A stretch of 64,000 nt of DNA, taken from CBDIBC01 sp965276635. Lineage in GTDB: Bacteria; Actinomycetota; Acidimicrobiia; Acidimicrobiales; Palsa-688. Below, piece after piece: positions 1 through 6,820 of the stretch (position 1 is its first letter; every line of letters begins with the position of its first letter). Position numbers and translations under genes: made by a program. Where the stretch lies: NCBI GenBank assembly GCA_965276635.1, contig CBDIBC010000003.1, forward strand, positions 372,001 through 436,000. The letters are read 5' to 3'. Under the pieces are notes generated by a model. The model did not search any database. It saw only the letters and a list, made by a program, of their open reading frames with translations, and had not been told where the DNA came from.

Positions 1-809
1 CCGCCCTGACCGGGGAGCGGACGGGCTACTACGAGGACTACGGCGCACTCGCCCAGGTCGGTCGGGCCCTGGAGGACGTCTACGTCTACGGCCGTCACTT
101 CTCGCCGTTCCGTGACCGTCACCACGGTCGCCCCGTCGGGGACCTGCCGAGGGGCCGCTTCCTCGCCTACCTGCAGAACCACGACCAGATCGGCAATCGG
201 GCCGTGGGCGAGCGGTCCGCCGCGCTCATGAGTGTTGGCCGGCTGAAGGTCGGGGCCGCCCTGGTGCTCTGTGGTCCCTGCGTGCCCATGCTCTTCCAGG
301 GCGAGGAGTGGGCGGCATCCACGCCGTTCCAGTACTTCACCGACCATCAGGATCCGGCGCTGGGCCGAGCGGTCAGCGAGGGGCGCCGGGGGGAGTTCGC
401 GGCATTTGGGTGGCAGGCGGCCGACGTTCCCGACCCGCAGGCGGCGGAGACCCGTGACCGCTCCGTCCTGGCCTGGTCGGAGCTGGACGAGCCCGTCCAC
501 CGGGACATGTTGGCGTGGCACCGGTCACTGATCGCGCTCCGCCGCGCCATGCCTGATCTGGCCGACACCTCCGCGCCGAACTCCCGGGTTCGCCTCGACG
601 AGCACCAGGGCTGGCTCCAGCTTCGTCGGGGCGCAGTGCAGATCTCGATCAACCTGGCCGGCGAGGACTGCCAGCTCTCGTTGCCCGGCCCCGCCGAGCT
701 GCTGGCCGCGTCCGACCCTGCCATCCGCCTCGATGGGCCGTCGGTGATCGTCGCCGCGGACGCGGTGGCCATCACCCGGACCCTGGGCGCCGGGACCGAC
801 GGCGCTTGA
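1..809 (+). CDS. treZ: malto-oligosyltrehalose trehalohydrolase, C-terminal part
   Basis: Partial at the left edge; 268 C-terminal residues are visible in the frame starting at base 3. TreZ releases trehalose from maltooligosyl trehalose in the cytoplasm, the last step of the TreY-TreZ route from glycogen or maltodextrin. The GH13 signatures NHDQIGNRAVGER and PMLFQGEEW followed by STPFQYFTDH are strongly diagnostic for TreZ. After about residue 180 of the visible part comes the small beta-sandwich domain usual at GH13 C-termini. The gene ends with TGA at 807-809. TreY and TreX would be expected upstream, outside the window. Confidence 0.93.
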   Translation, partial: ALTGERTGYYEDYGALAQVGRALEDVYVYGRHFSPFRDRHHGRPVGDLPRGRFLAYLQNHDQIGNRAVGERSAALMSVGRLKVGAALVLCGPCVPMLFQGEEWAASTPFQYFTDHQDPALGRAVSEGRRGEFAAFGWQAADVPDPQAAETRDRSVLAWSELDEPVHRDMLAWHRSLIALRRAMPDLADTSAPNSRVRLDEHQGWLQLRRGAVQISINLAGEDCQLSLPGPAELLAASDPAIRLDGPSVIVAADAVAITRTLGAGTDGA

Positions 810-850
810 CCGCCGCCCCGATGCGTCCAGGACTCCGACGCTCCAGGGGC

Positions 851-1054
851 TCAGGGCACCTGGCCCTCGCCCTTCACGTTGGCGCCCCGGGTGTTCATGT
901 CCTTCTCGGCCTCGGCCACGCCGGGCTGGACCGTGTTCTGGTCAGCCGCCGCGACCTCCTCGGCGGTGGGGGTCCGCCCGCCGTCGGCGTGGTCCTTGGC
1001 CTCCTTGGCCTCCTCGTCACGGGTCGCGTCGCTCGGGGTCGTGTGATCTGGCAT
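851..1054 (-). CDS. small acidic hypothetical protein (67 aa)
   Basis: The product has 67 residues, is strongly charged and predicted soluble, and starts MPDHTTPSDATRDEEAKEA. It is rich in Asp, Glu, Ala and Lys, with no Cys and no membrane segment. Similar short acidic proteins with a TPSDATR-like N-terminus occur in actinobacteria, but I know no function for them. The ATG at 1054 is the only sensible start. It is convergent with treZ, with about 40 bp between the two stops, and divergent from the tRNA gene. The charge pattern and Gly/Pro content suggest a largely disordered protein. Confidence 0.6.
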   Translation of the reverse strand: MPDHTTPSDATRDEEAKEAKDHADGGRTPTAEEVAAADQNTVQPGVAEAEKDMNTRGANVKGEGQVP

Positions 1055-1163
1055 GGCACGGATCTACCCGAACGCCGGCGATCACTCACCTCGGCCGCCC
1101 GACGCGCCCGACCCGGGCGGAGAGGGGGCGCTGAGGTGCGTGCTAGCGTTTCCGGCCGTTCCC

Positions 1164-1237
1164 GGGCGTATAGCTCAGTTGGTTAGAGCGCATGCATGAC
1201 GCGCATGAGGTCGGGGGTTCGATTCCCTCTACGCCCA
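1164..1237 (+). tRNA. tRNA-Val (anticodon GAC)
   Basis: A complete cloverleaf can be folded. The acceptor stem GGGCGTA pairs with TACGCCC, the D stem is GCTC/GAGC, and the anticodon stem is CATGC/GCATG. The loop ATGACGC carries GAC at 1198-1200. The T arm is GGGGG-TTCGATT-CCCTC, and the discriminator is A. The 3' CCA is not encoded. The DNA directly downstream is accessory in character, and a degenerate copy of this 3' end lies at 6113-6137, so the gene may be an integration site. Confidence 0.95.
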
Positions 1238-1340
1238 CTGCCGTTTACCTGCGGGAATGCTCGCCAAGAAGGGTGACCTGGTGAGGGCGCGAGCGACCAC
1301 GGACCCAAACTGGGACCCATCCGAGCCAAGGACCTCCCGC

Positions 1341-1922
1341 ATGAGCAGGTCGGCCGCTGTGGTCGTCGCTGCGGGGCTCGTCGCCGAATGCGGCGCCCCC
1401 CGCTCATCCTCGTCCCGGGCTCCCGTGCCGGCCAGTACGACTACGGCCACAGCTACGGCTGCTGACCTGCGCCAATCCGTCGCATATGCCGAGCAGGCTC
1501 TCGGAAGCGGCCTCCAGCAACTCAGTGCCAACCTGAGCACCCTTGGGGACTCCTCAGCGATTACCGCTGTACAGTTCGCCCAGGCAGCCAAACGTGCTAA
1601 CAGCGACGCCGAACAGGTCTTGCATGAGGCCGGCTGCCGCGTCGACCTGCCAGCGCCTCGATGGCCGCCTTCTGACGTTGCCAAATGGCGGCGAGTCGTC
1701 GGCACGCGATTTTCCTCCTTACTCCGTGGCCTTGGGGTGACCAACCGAAGCGTCGGTCAGCCAAACCGTCCGCTCTTGAGGGTCGGGGCAGTACCAGACA
1801 CGGCCGACGCCGGTGACCTCGTACTGCCACTGTTCGAGCTCCTTCTCGCCGATCTGACGGTGCGAGAGCTTGTCCCGGAGGGGGTGTTGGCGCCTGTCGT
1901 GGCGGAGGGGATCGCTCCGTAG
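1341..1922 (+). pseudogene. possible lipoprotein-like fragment, unrecognised
   Basis: An open frame from ATG 1341 has a short hydrophobic N-terminus ending in LVAEC, which loosely resembles a lipobox, though Glu at -1 is wrong for the family. A Ser/Thr/Ala-rich linker and a helical stretch with regularly spaced Ala, Gln and Asn follow. From 1719 the frame runs antisense through the toxin gene, so the true coding part, if any, ends before that. I read this as a decayed gene or a chance frame next to the tRNA. No family is recognised. Confidence 0.25.
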
Positions 1923-2084
1923 CTGTTGCCAGCAATCCTTGGCCGGCCCGGGCGCATGCCGGCCCAGCTGCTCCCAGCTCGCGACAGCGTCGCCGGTGGC
2001 GAAGACAAGGTCCCACTCGCCTCTTGCCGCTGGGGGAGCGACCCGCTCGCCGCGCCGCTGGAGTGTCCGCTTCCGTGGGCTCAC
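1719..2084 (-). CDS. putative type II toxin, RelE/ParE-like
   Basis: The 121-residue basic protein starts at GTG 2084, whose GTGA overlaps the antitoxin stop by 4 bp, a classic coupled TA arrangement that fixes the start. The N-terminus VSPRKRTLQRRGERVAPP is highly basic. The core has the alternating charged helices (LSHRQIGEKELEQWQYEVTG) followed by C-terminal strands (RVWYCPDPQERTVWLTDAS) that suit a RelE/ParE ribonuclease or gyrase-poison fold. The assignment rests on size, position after a Phd-like protein and this pattern. The catalytic class (mRNA interferase or ParE type) cannot be told from the sequence. Confidence 0.72.
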   Translation of the reverse strand: MSPRKRTLQRRGERVAPPAARGEWDLVFATGDAVASWEQLGRHAPGPAKDCWQQLRSDPLRHDRRQHPLRDKLSHRQIGEKELEQWQYEVTGVGRVWYCPDPQERTVWLTDASVGHPKATE

Positions 2085-2539
2085 GGCGCGTCGACGCGCC
2101 GGCCGAGCGGGTTGCCGATCGGCTTGGCGAGGCGGTCCGCCAGTTCGGGATCGGCCAGAACGGCGGCGGTATTGCGCCAGCCAGCCATGTAGACCTCCAG
2201 CGGGGCGAAGGTGCCAAGGTCTTCGCAGTCCCCGATGACGGCTGGCAGGTCGCCCACGAGGTCCGCCCGGCCGGTCTCGGTGAGATAGCGGGTCCAGGGC
2301 AGCGCCTCTGTGACCGTCTCCGCCACCTCGTCGGCAGGGACGTGCGTGAGCATGCGAGACAGAAGGCGGGCGAATCCTGCGAGCTCCGACAGATCGCTCG
2401 CTCGGCTGAGGACCAAGTCGGGCGCGTTCCGCCGGTGCAGGATGACGCGACCGCGCTCTTCCACGGCGGCAGCCACCGAGGTGGGTTGCTGGAGCAGATC
2501 GGAGAAGGAGAACGCTGCGACGGGCTTCATGGTCAACAT
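2081..2539 (-). CDS. Phd/YefM-type antitoxin with long C-terminal extension
   Basis: This 152-residue protein is the first gene of a two-gene operon. Residues 4 to about 55 match the prevent-host-death pattern (FSFSDLLQQPTSVAAAVEE, then RGRVILHRRNAPDLVLSRA), a domain that dimerises and binds operator DNA. The remaining 95 or so residues are longer than in typical Phd antitoxins of 70-90 aa and presumably hold the toxin-neutralising region plus an extra helical domain. The start is ATG 2539, or ATG 2530 (MKPVAAF), which fits the family better. A perfect 14-bp palindrome 14 bp upstream suggests autoregulation. Confidence 0.75.
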   Translation of the reverse strand: MLTMKPVAAFSFSDLLQQPTSVAAAVEERGRVILHRRNAPDLVLSRASDLSELAGFARLLSRMLTHVPADEVAETVTEALPWTRYLTETGRADLVGDLPAVIGDCEDLGTFAPLEVYMAGWRNTAAVLADPELADRLAKPIGNPLGRRVDAP

Positions 2540-2552
2540 GATACGGCAACCT

Positions 2553-2566
2553 TTGAACTAGTTCAA
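2553..2566. promoter_or_regulatory. perfect palindrome, candidate antitoxin operator
   Basis: TTGAACTAGTTCAA is a perfect 14-bp inverted repeat just upstream of the antitoxin start on the minus strand. It is AT-rich in very GC-rich surroundings. Phd-type antitoxins bind short palindromes of this kind, so autoregulatory binding is the natural inference; binding itself is not shown by sequence. Confidence 0.55.
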
Positions 2567-2847
2567 CACTCGTCGGGGCGGTGCGTCCGGTGCAGGGTTT
2601 GGAAGGGAACGCCCGAAGCGATTCCGATACGCCGATCGATATGGCATGCGCCGCTCGGCGACCAAGAGCCGGATATGGCGTTCGGTCCCACCGACGGCTC
2701 CTACAGCCACCCCCACTATCCCGCCCACGACCACCCGTTGCGACCACCGCAAGAATCCGCGAGCGCTGCGGTGGGCGTGACCGTGGCTTTGGACGCTCGC
2801 CACGCGTTGGTCGCCGCCGATCTGTCCGCGGCGCTCATCCCTGTGGT

Positions 2848-3312
2848 CTATCGAGTTGCGTGGAGGACGTCGCGGCTTTGAGACAGGAGATCGCGCAGCA
2901 GGTCGTGGCGTCGGCTGCCGAGGAGCTCGTGTAGGCGCTCGGCGACGTCGCGTTCGCACGCAGACGCGACGTCGGCCATCTCACGGCCCGCATCAGTCAC
3001 GTGTAACCCGACGCCGGGACCATCGCCCAGCCGGCGCTCGATAAGTCCGAGCTTGCGCAGGCGGCCAGCTACCTGACCGAGAGCCTGCGCGGATTTCGGG
3101 ACTCGTCGCGATATCTCGGCGAGCGTGACCCCCGGCTCGTCGCGGATCAACGAGAGCATCCCGGCGGAGGCGAGCGTGAGGGGAGTATCCCGGAGGGCGC
3201 GCTCGCCCATCGCTTCGATGTAGGTGGACACCTCCCAGACCAAATCGTTGAGATCGGTGCGCGCCCGAGCACGGTTGGCACGGTCGACGGAACCAGGCAT
3301 CCCCCTAACCAT
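2848..3312 (-). CDS. MarR-family transcriptional regulator
   Basis: The product has 154 residues from ATG 3312, preceded by AAAAGG at a good distance; the in-frame ATG at 3300 is possible but has no spaced ribosome site. The winged-helix core covers roughly residues 45-115, with the recognition helix region AEISRRVPKSAQALGQVAGR, the wing RRLGDGPGVGLHVTDAGRE and flanking dimerisation helices. MarR proteins repress a neighbouring divergent gene until a small lipophilic ligand binds. Here the divergent neighbour is an SDR oxidoreductase 94 bp away, with two short palindromes between. The ligand is unknown. Confidence 0.85.
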   Translation of the reverse strand: MVRGMPGSVDRANRARARTDLNDLVWEVSTYIEAMGERALRDTPLTLASAGMLSLIRDEPGVTLAEISRRVPKSAQALGQVAGRLRKLGLIERRLGDGPGVGLHVTDAGREMADVASACERDVAERLHELLGSRRHDLLRDLLSQSRDVLHATR

Positions 3313-3327
3313 ACACCAGCCTTTTAG

Positions 3328-3356
3328 AACAAGGATCCTGTTATGCAAGGACCTTG
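3328..3356. promoter_or_regulatory. two adjacent palindromes, candidate MarR operators
   Basis: AACAAGGATCCTGTT (3328-3342, imperfect) and CAAGGACCTTG (3346-3356, perfect apart from the central base) share an AAGGA/TCCTT core. They lie between the divergent MarR and SDR genes. Tandem short palindromes in a divergent gap are the usual setting for MarR binding; function is inferred. Confidence 0.5.
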
Positions 3357-3406
3357 TGATACTGTGCCACGGCCAGGTCCTATTCGCCTCAAGACAGAGA
3401 GATCCA

Positions 3407-4132
3407 ATGGACATCCATGGAGCCGTGGTGCTCGTGACCGGAGCGTCGTCGGGCATCGGAGCGGCCACAGCACGGGCGGCGTCGCGGGCCGGCGCGTACG
3501 TCGTCCTCGTCGCACGCCGGGAGGACCGGATCCGCCAGCTCAGCGAAGAACTGGGCAATGCCATCCCGGTTCGCTGCGATGTGACCGACGCCGGGGAGGT
3601 CGCAGCCGCCGCCCGCGCCGCCACGGACGCCTATGGGCGGATCGACGTCTTGGTCAACAACGCCGGCCGGGGGATCCAGGCCACCCTCGACGAGACCGAC
3701 CCAGACGACTTCCGCGCCATCCTCGAGGTCAACCTCGTCGCGCCCCTGGTCTTGATGAAGGCAGTCGTTCCCATCATGCGCCGTCAGGGCGCCGGCAGCA
3801 TCATCAACGTCAGCTCGGGCACGACCTTCGGGGCCACCCCGGGCTCCGGCGCCTACACCGCCATTAAGGCCGGACTCGCCAAGCTGTCCGCCGTGGCACG
3901 AGCCGAGCTCGCCGACGCCGGCATCGCGGTCTCCACGTTGTACCCCTTCGTCACGGGAACGGAATTCATCGACTCGCTGCAAGCCGGCCAAGCAGCCGCC
4001 AAGGAGTCGACGTCCGGGCTCGACTTCCAGCCGCCAGAGTGGGTCGCCGACGCCATTCTCGCCCTCGTCGAGAGCGGCGCCGCACAGGCCGACCTCGTCC
4101 CCGAGCAGTTCGGCGGCAGCCTCAAGACGTGA
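3407..4132 (+). CDS. short-chain dehydrogenase/reductase (SDR)
   Basis: A classical SDR of 241 residues that starts at ATG 3407 after AGAGAG. The Rossmann cofactor motif TGASSGIG lies at residues 12-19, the structural NNAG near 83, and the catalytic Ser (NVSSG) with YTAIK near 150 are intact. The residue after the second strand (ARREDR) favours NADP(H). The substrate is not predictable. It is divergent from the MarR gene, so it is probably the regulated target, perhaps detoxifying or modifying the ligand MarR senses. The C-terminus is shortened compared with cofactor-bound oligomeric SDRs but complete enough for activity. Confidence 0.88.
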   Translation: MDIHGAVVLVTGASSGIGAATARAASRAGAYVVLVARREDRIRQLSEELGNAIPVRCDVTDAGEVAAAARAATDAYGRIDVLVNNAGRGIQATLDETDPDDFRAILEVNLVAPLVLMKAVVPIMRRQGAGSIINVSSGTTFGATPGSGAYTAIKAGLAKLSAVARAELADAGIAVSTLYPFVTGTEFIDSLQAGQAAAKESTSGLDFQPPEWVADAILALVESGAAQADLVPEQFGGSLKT

Positions 4133-4240
4133 CGGCGCGGCTGGCACTGGCCGCCCCGACCCGAGCGCCGCTCGCACCAGGGGAGAGTCCTTGCGGTCTC
4201 GAGACCCGTCCGTCCCAACAACGACCGACAGGAGCAGCAC

Positions 4241-4455
4241 ATGAGCACCACGCGAAACACGTGATCGCCGGCGCCGGCGGCGGCATCGCTTGCGAGATCG
4301 TGGACCGGTTCGTGTCCGACGGCGACAGGTCCTCGCCGGCGTCCTCGGCAAAGCGCCGGGCGGCCTGCGTGGACCTTGACACCGTGGACGGGCTCCCGGT
4401 GGGCCGTGAGCCGGGTGCGGGTCGGAGCCTTCCGGGATCCCCGGTCAGTCAGTGA
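4241..4455 (+). pseudogene. remnant of a second SDR-like gene
   Basis: An ATG at 4241 follows AGGAGCAGC and begins MSTTRNT, then meets TGA at 4262-4264. One base earlier the frame continues as VIAGAGGGIACEIVDRFVSD, which is the start of a Rossmann fold. Further shifts are needed to follow the likeness (VLAGVLG appears in the next frame). The rest of the protein is absent and the frame ends at 4455, overlapping the TetR gene end. This is a frameshifted, truncated NAD(P)-binding protein left between two intact SDR loci. Confidence 0.6.
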
Positions 4456-5131
4456 CAATCATGGCACGGGGGGCCTGCGTACCGACAAGGCCTGCCGTGT
4501 CACGCTCCGAATCAGAGGGAGGCGAACGTCGCTGGCTCCTCCCGGATGACATCGACGCCGTCTTGCGCACGGTTGGGACGAAGTCGGGCCACGCCTGCAT
4601 CGCTTGGTCGATCGACGCACCGAGTTGCTGGCGGGTGGCGCCGTCCCTGGCCCTGGTCTGCATGCCGGCCATCACAACGTCGATGAACTCGGTCAGCCGC
4701 TCAACGTCCGTGCCGACGGGCAGGTCACCGTCCTCGCAGCCGCGCTCGATGCGACCGGCGATCGCCCTTCGTACCTTCGCTCGCTGACCGGCGAGGAGAG
4801 GCTCGTTCATCACCAGACAGCCGCGTGGGCAATCGGAGGTCGTGTAGTGCGCTGCTGCGTCGCGTAGAACACCCTCAACTGCGGCACGTGCCGTGGGTGC
4901 GTCGAGGCTCCGTCGCATTCCCCCGGCCAGGCTTTTAGTGTACAGCTCTACTGCTTCGTCGAACAGTCGTCGCTTGTCGCCGAACGCCGCGTACAGGCTG
5001 GGCGGAGCTATCCCCATGATCCCCGTGAGCTGGGCGATCGATGTCGCCTCGTAGCCGTGCTCCCAGAACGCGAGCATGGCAAGCTCAAGCGCACGCTCCC
5101 TGTCGAAGCTCCGCGGGCGACCAGCCACCAT
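4445..5131 (-). CDS. TetR-family transcriptional regulator
   Basis: A regulator of 228 residues from ATG 5131. The N-terminal TetR HTH is clear at residues 8-55 (ALELAMLAFWEHGYEATSI, GIAPPSLYAAFGDKRRLF). The ligand-binding part has the CPRGCLVMN segment seen in TetR proteins that control oxidoreductase genes. The last 35 residues are Ser/Arg-rich and look like read-through past the usual end near residue 190, in keeping with the overlap with a decayed SDR gene. It is divergent from an SDR gene with a TetR-like palindrome in the gap, so it probably represses that gene and itself. Confidence 0.87.
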   Translation of the reverse strand: MVAGRPRSFDRERALELAMLAFWEHGYEATSIAQLTGIMGIAPPSLYAAFGDKRRLFDEAVELYTKSLAGGMRRSLDAPTARAAVEGVLRDAAAHYTTSDCPRGCLVMNEPLLAGQRAKVRRAIAGRIERGCEDGDLPVGTDVERLTEFIDVVMAGMQTRARDGATRQQLGASIDQAMQAWPDFVPTVRKTASMSSGRSQRRSPPSDSERDTAGLVGTQAPRAMIVTD

Positions 5132-5164
5132 GCAACTCTAGCGCTTGCTACAGAACAGTGGTAT

Positions 5165-5180
5165 TGTACCGACCGCTACA
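5165..5180. promoter_or_regulatory. TetR-type operator candidate
   Basis: TGTACCGACCGCTACA is a 16-bp imperfect inverted repeat with complementary TGTA/TACA arms and an inner CG/CG pair. A second, weaker repeat (TAGC, four bases, GCTA) lies at 5140-5151. Both sit in the divergent TetR/SDR gap, where TetR repressors usually bind. Confidence 0.5.
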
Positions 5181-5247
5181 GATCACCACGGACTTCAAAA
5201 CAACTAGGCGCTCAGGTGCCCAATCGCCACGAATAGGAGGCAACCTC

Positions 5248-5970
5248 ATGGAGATTCAAGGCTCGATCGCGCTCGTGACCGGCGCCAACCGCGGTATCGG
5301 ACGGCACTTCGCCGCCCAGCTGCTCGAGCGCGGGGCAACCAAGGTGTACGCCACCGCCCGCCGTCCCGAGCAAATCGACCTCGACGGTGTCGAGGCGCTC
5401 CGCCTCGATGTCACCGACACCGCCTCGGTGACCGAAGCCGCAGCTGCGGCCCGGGACGTGACCCTGCTGGTCAATAACGCCGGCATCGGCACCGGCACCA
5501 ACCTGCTCGGAGATCTCGACAAGCTCCGCCTCGAGATGGACACTCACTACTTCGGGACCCTGTCGGTCGTGCGGGCGTTCGCCCGGATTCTCGCTCACGG
5601 TGGCGGTGGAGCGATCCTCAACATGCTCTCCGCTCTGTCGTGGTTCTCCTTCGACGGCGTCAACGGTTACGCCGCCGCTAAGGCCGCTGAGTGGAGCTTG
5701 ACCAATGGCATCCGACTCGAGCTGGCGCCTCAGGGCACCCAGGTGACCGGCGTCCACGTCGGCGCCGTCGACACCGACCTCATGGTCGGCTACGAAGGTC
5801 CCATGATGGATCCGGCCGAGGTCGTACGCATAGCGCTCGACGGCCTTCAGGCCGGCAAGCTCGAGGTCGTGGTCGACGACTGGAGCGCCATGATCAAAGG
5901 CACTCTTTCCGCCGACCCCGCCGACTTCTACGCGCAAGTGGCGACGGGCCAAGCCTCGGGTGATCGATAG
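5248..5970 (+). CDS. short-chain dehydrogenase/reductase (SDR)
   Basis: An SDR of 240 residues; ATG 5248 has a strong AGGAGG 8 bp upstream. TGANRGIG at residues 12-19 binds the cofactor, NNAGIG lies near 78, and the catalytic YAAAK sits near 147 with a Ser in MLSALSW. Proteins with this short form and the YATARRPEQ segment after strand two occur as TetR-controlled SDRs in many actinobacteria. It resembles the MarR-linked SDR upstream in layout but differs in sequence, so it is not a recent duplicate. The substrate is unknown. Confidence 0.88.
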   Translation: MEIQGSIALVTGANRGIGRHFAAQLLERGATKVYATARRPEQIDLDGVEALRLDVTDTASVTEAAAAARDVTLLVNNAGIGTGTNLLGDLDKLRLEMDTHYFGTLSVVRAFARILAHGGGGAILNMLSALSWFSFDGVNGYAAAKAAEWSLTNGIRLELAPQGTQVTGVHVGAVDTDLMVGYEGPMMDPAEVVRIALDGLQAGKLEVVVDDWSAMIKGTLSADPADFYAQVATGQASGDR

Positions 5971-6362
5971 GGACCCGTCTGGCCGAACCAGCCAGCCGTA
6001 CACGACCTCACCGCAGCGGTACGTCTTGTGGCGGAGTCTCCGGTCAAGACCCGCAAGAAACGGGCCGGCCGCTGCGCTGACACGCCAGGCGGAACCTATC
6101 GAGGCCTTCGAGACGGGAGCTCGATTCGCACTACGCCACCGGCAGCGGTGGCAGCAGGAGCGATGCCGCCGTTCGGGTGTCGCTGAACAGCCGTACCCAG
6201 ATGGGGCGACCGAATGGAGGGGCCAAAATGGCGTGGCCCGAACCTCATCCGACAGGTCGATGCCGCCTCGGTGATGGTCTGTCCATGCCGTAGCGAATAG
6301 GGCAAGTAGGTGATCAGTTCATACGTGCGAATGTCCGACCGGCGCGCTATCGTAAGAGCACT
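5971..6362. other. gene-poor stretch with a tRNA-like att scar
   Basis: I see no convincing gene in these 392 bp. The only short frame of note (about 6029-6184, Lys/Arg-rich) matches nothing I recognise. The stretch contains the degenerate tRNA-Val 3'-end copy at 6113-6137 and marks the change from accessory genes back to housekeeping-like genes. Confidence 0.5.
6113..6137 (+). other. degenerate direct copy of the tRNA-Val 3' end
   Basis: Bases 6113-6137 match 1211-1235 (T arm and acceptor 3' strand of tRNA-Val) at 20 of 25 positions, in the same orientation. The core TCGATTC-n-C-n-CTACGCC is 15 of 17. The copy is too short and mismatched to be a tRNA. It fits an old attachment-site scar flanking the segment that starts at the tRNA. 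Confidence 0.4.
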
Positions 6363-6809
6363 GTGCCCAGGAAAACCGCTGCGAAGAAGGCTGCTCCGGT
6401 GGCCAAGAAGTCCATGAGTGATTCCCACAAGGCCGCCTTGGCCGTGGGGAGAGACGAGGGACGTGCCGTTCGTCGGTATCTGGAGGCGCTGGAGGCGCAT
6501 CGACCCCGACCGGGCCGGAAGCGAACGGCCGACACCGTCGATCGTCAGCTGCGTGAGACCATCCAGCAGCTGAGCCGGGCAACCGCGCTGGAGCGGGTCC
6601 ATCTCCTCCAGCGTCGTTTGGACCTCGAGCACGAGTTCGAGCGGATGCAGCGCGACAACGACCTGGATCTGGTCGAGCTGGAGACCGCCTTCGTTGCCGC
6701 CCTGCCGGGCTACAGCGACCGCAAGCGCATCAGCTATGCCGCCTGGCGCGAGGTCGGTGTCCCGGCCCGTGTGTTGCGCTCCGCCGGTTTGAGCCGCGCC
6801 GCCGGCTGA
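6363..6809 (+). CDS. hypothetical protein with Lys/Ala-rich N-terminus
   Basis: The 148 residues begin at GTG 6363. The first 25 residues (PRKTAAKKAAPVAKK) resemble the basic tails of histone-like proteins. The rest is a long helical region (RQLRETIQQLSRATALERVH, LLQRRLDLEHEFERMQ) likely to form a coiled coil, and then a small C-terminal part. A role in binding nucleic acid is plausible from the basic tail, but no domain family is recognised. It is convergent with the next gene, with 11 bp between stops. Confidence 0.65.
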   Translation: MPRKTAAKKAAPVAKKSMSDSHKAALAVGRDEGRAVRRYLEALEAHRPRPGRKRTADTVDRQLRETIQQLSRATALERVHLLQRRLDLEHEFERMQRDNDLDLVELETAFVAALPGYSDRKRISYAAWREVGVPARVLRSAGLSRAAG

Positions 6810-6820
6810 CGATACGACGA

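Noticed and set aside
806..1186. 126-residue plus-strand frame
   Set aside because: It is opposite the small acidic protein gene and runs into the tRNA gene; no start signal.
1238..1340. integrase remnant after tRNA-Val
   Set aside because: Frames here contain GPKLGPIRA-like residues that recall some integrase tails, but the stretch is too short and has no catalytic motif, so I do not claim it.
6113..6140. second tRNA-Val gene
   Set aside because: The likeness covers only the last 25 bases with five mismatches and no cloverleaf forms.
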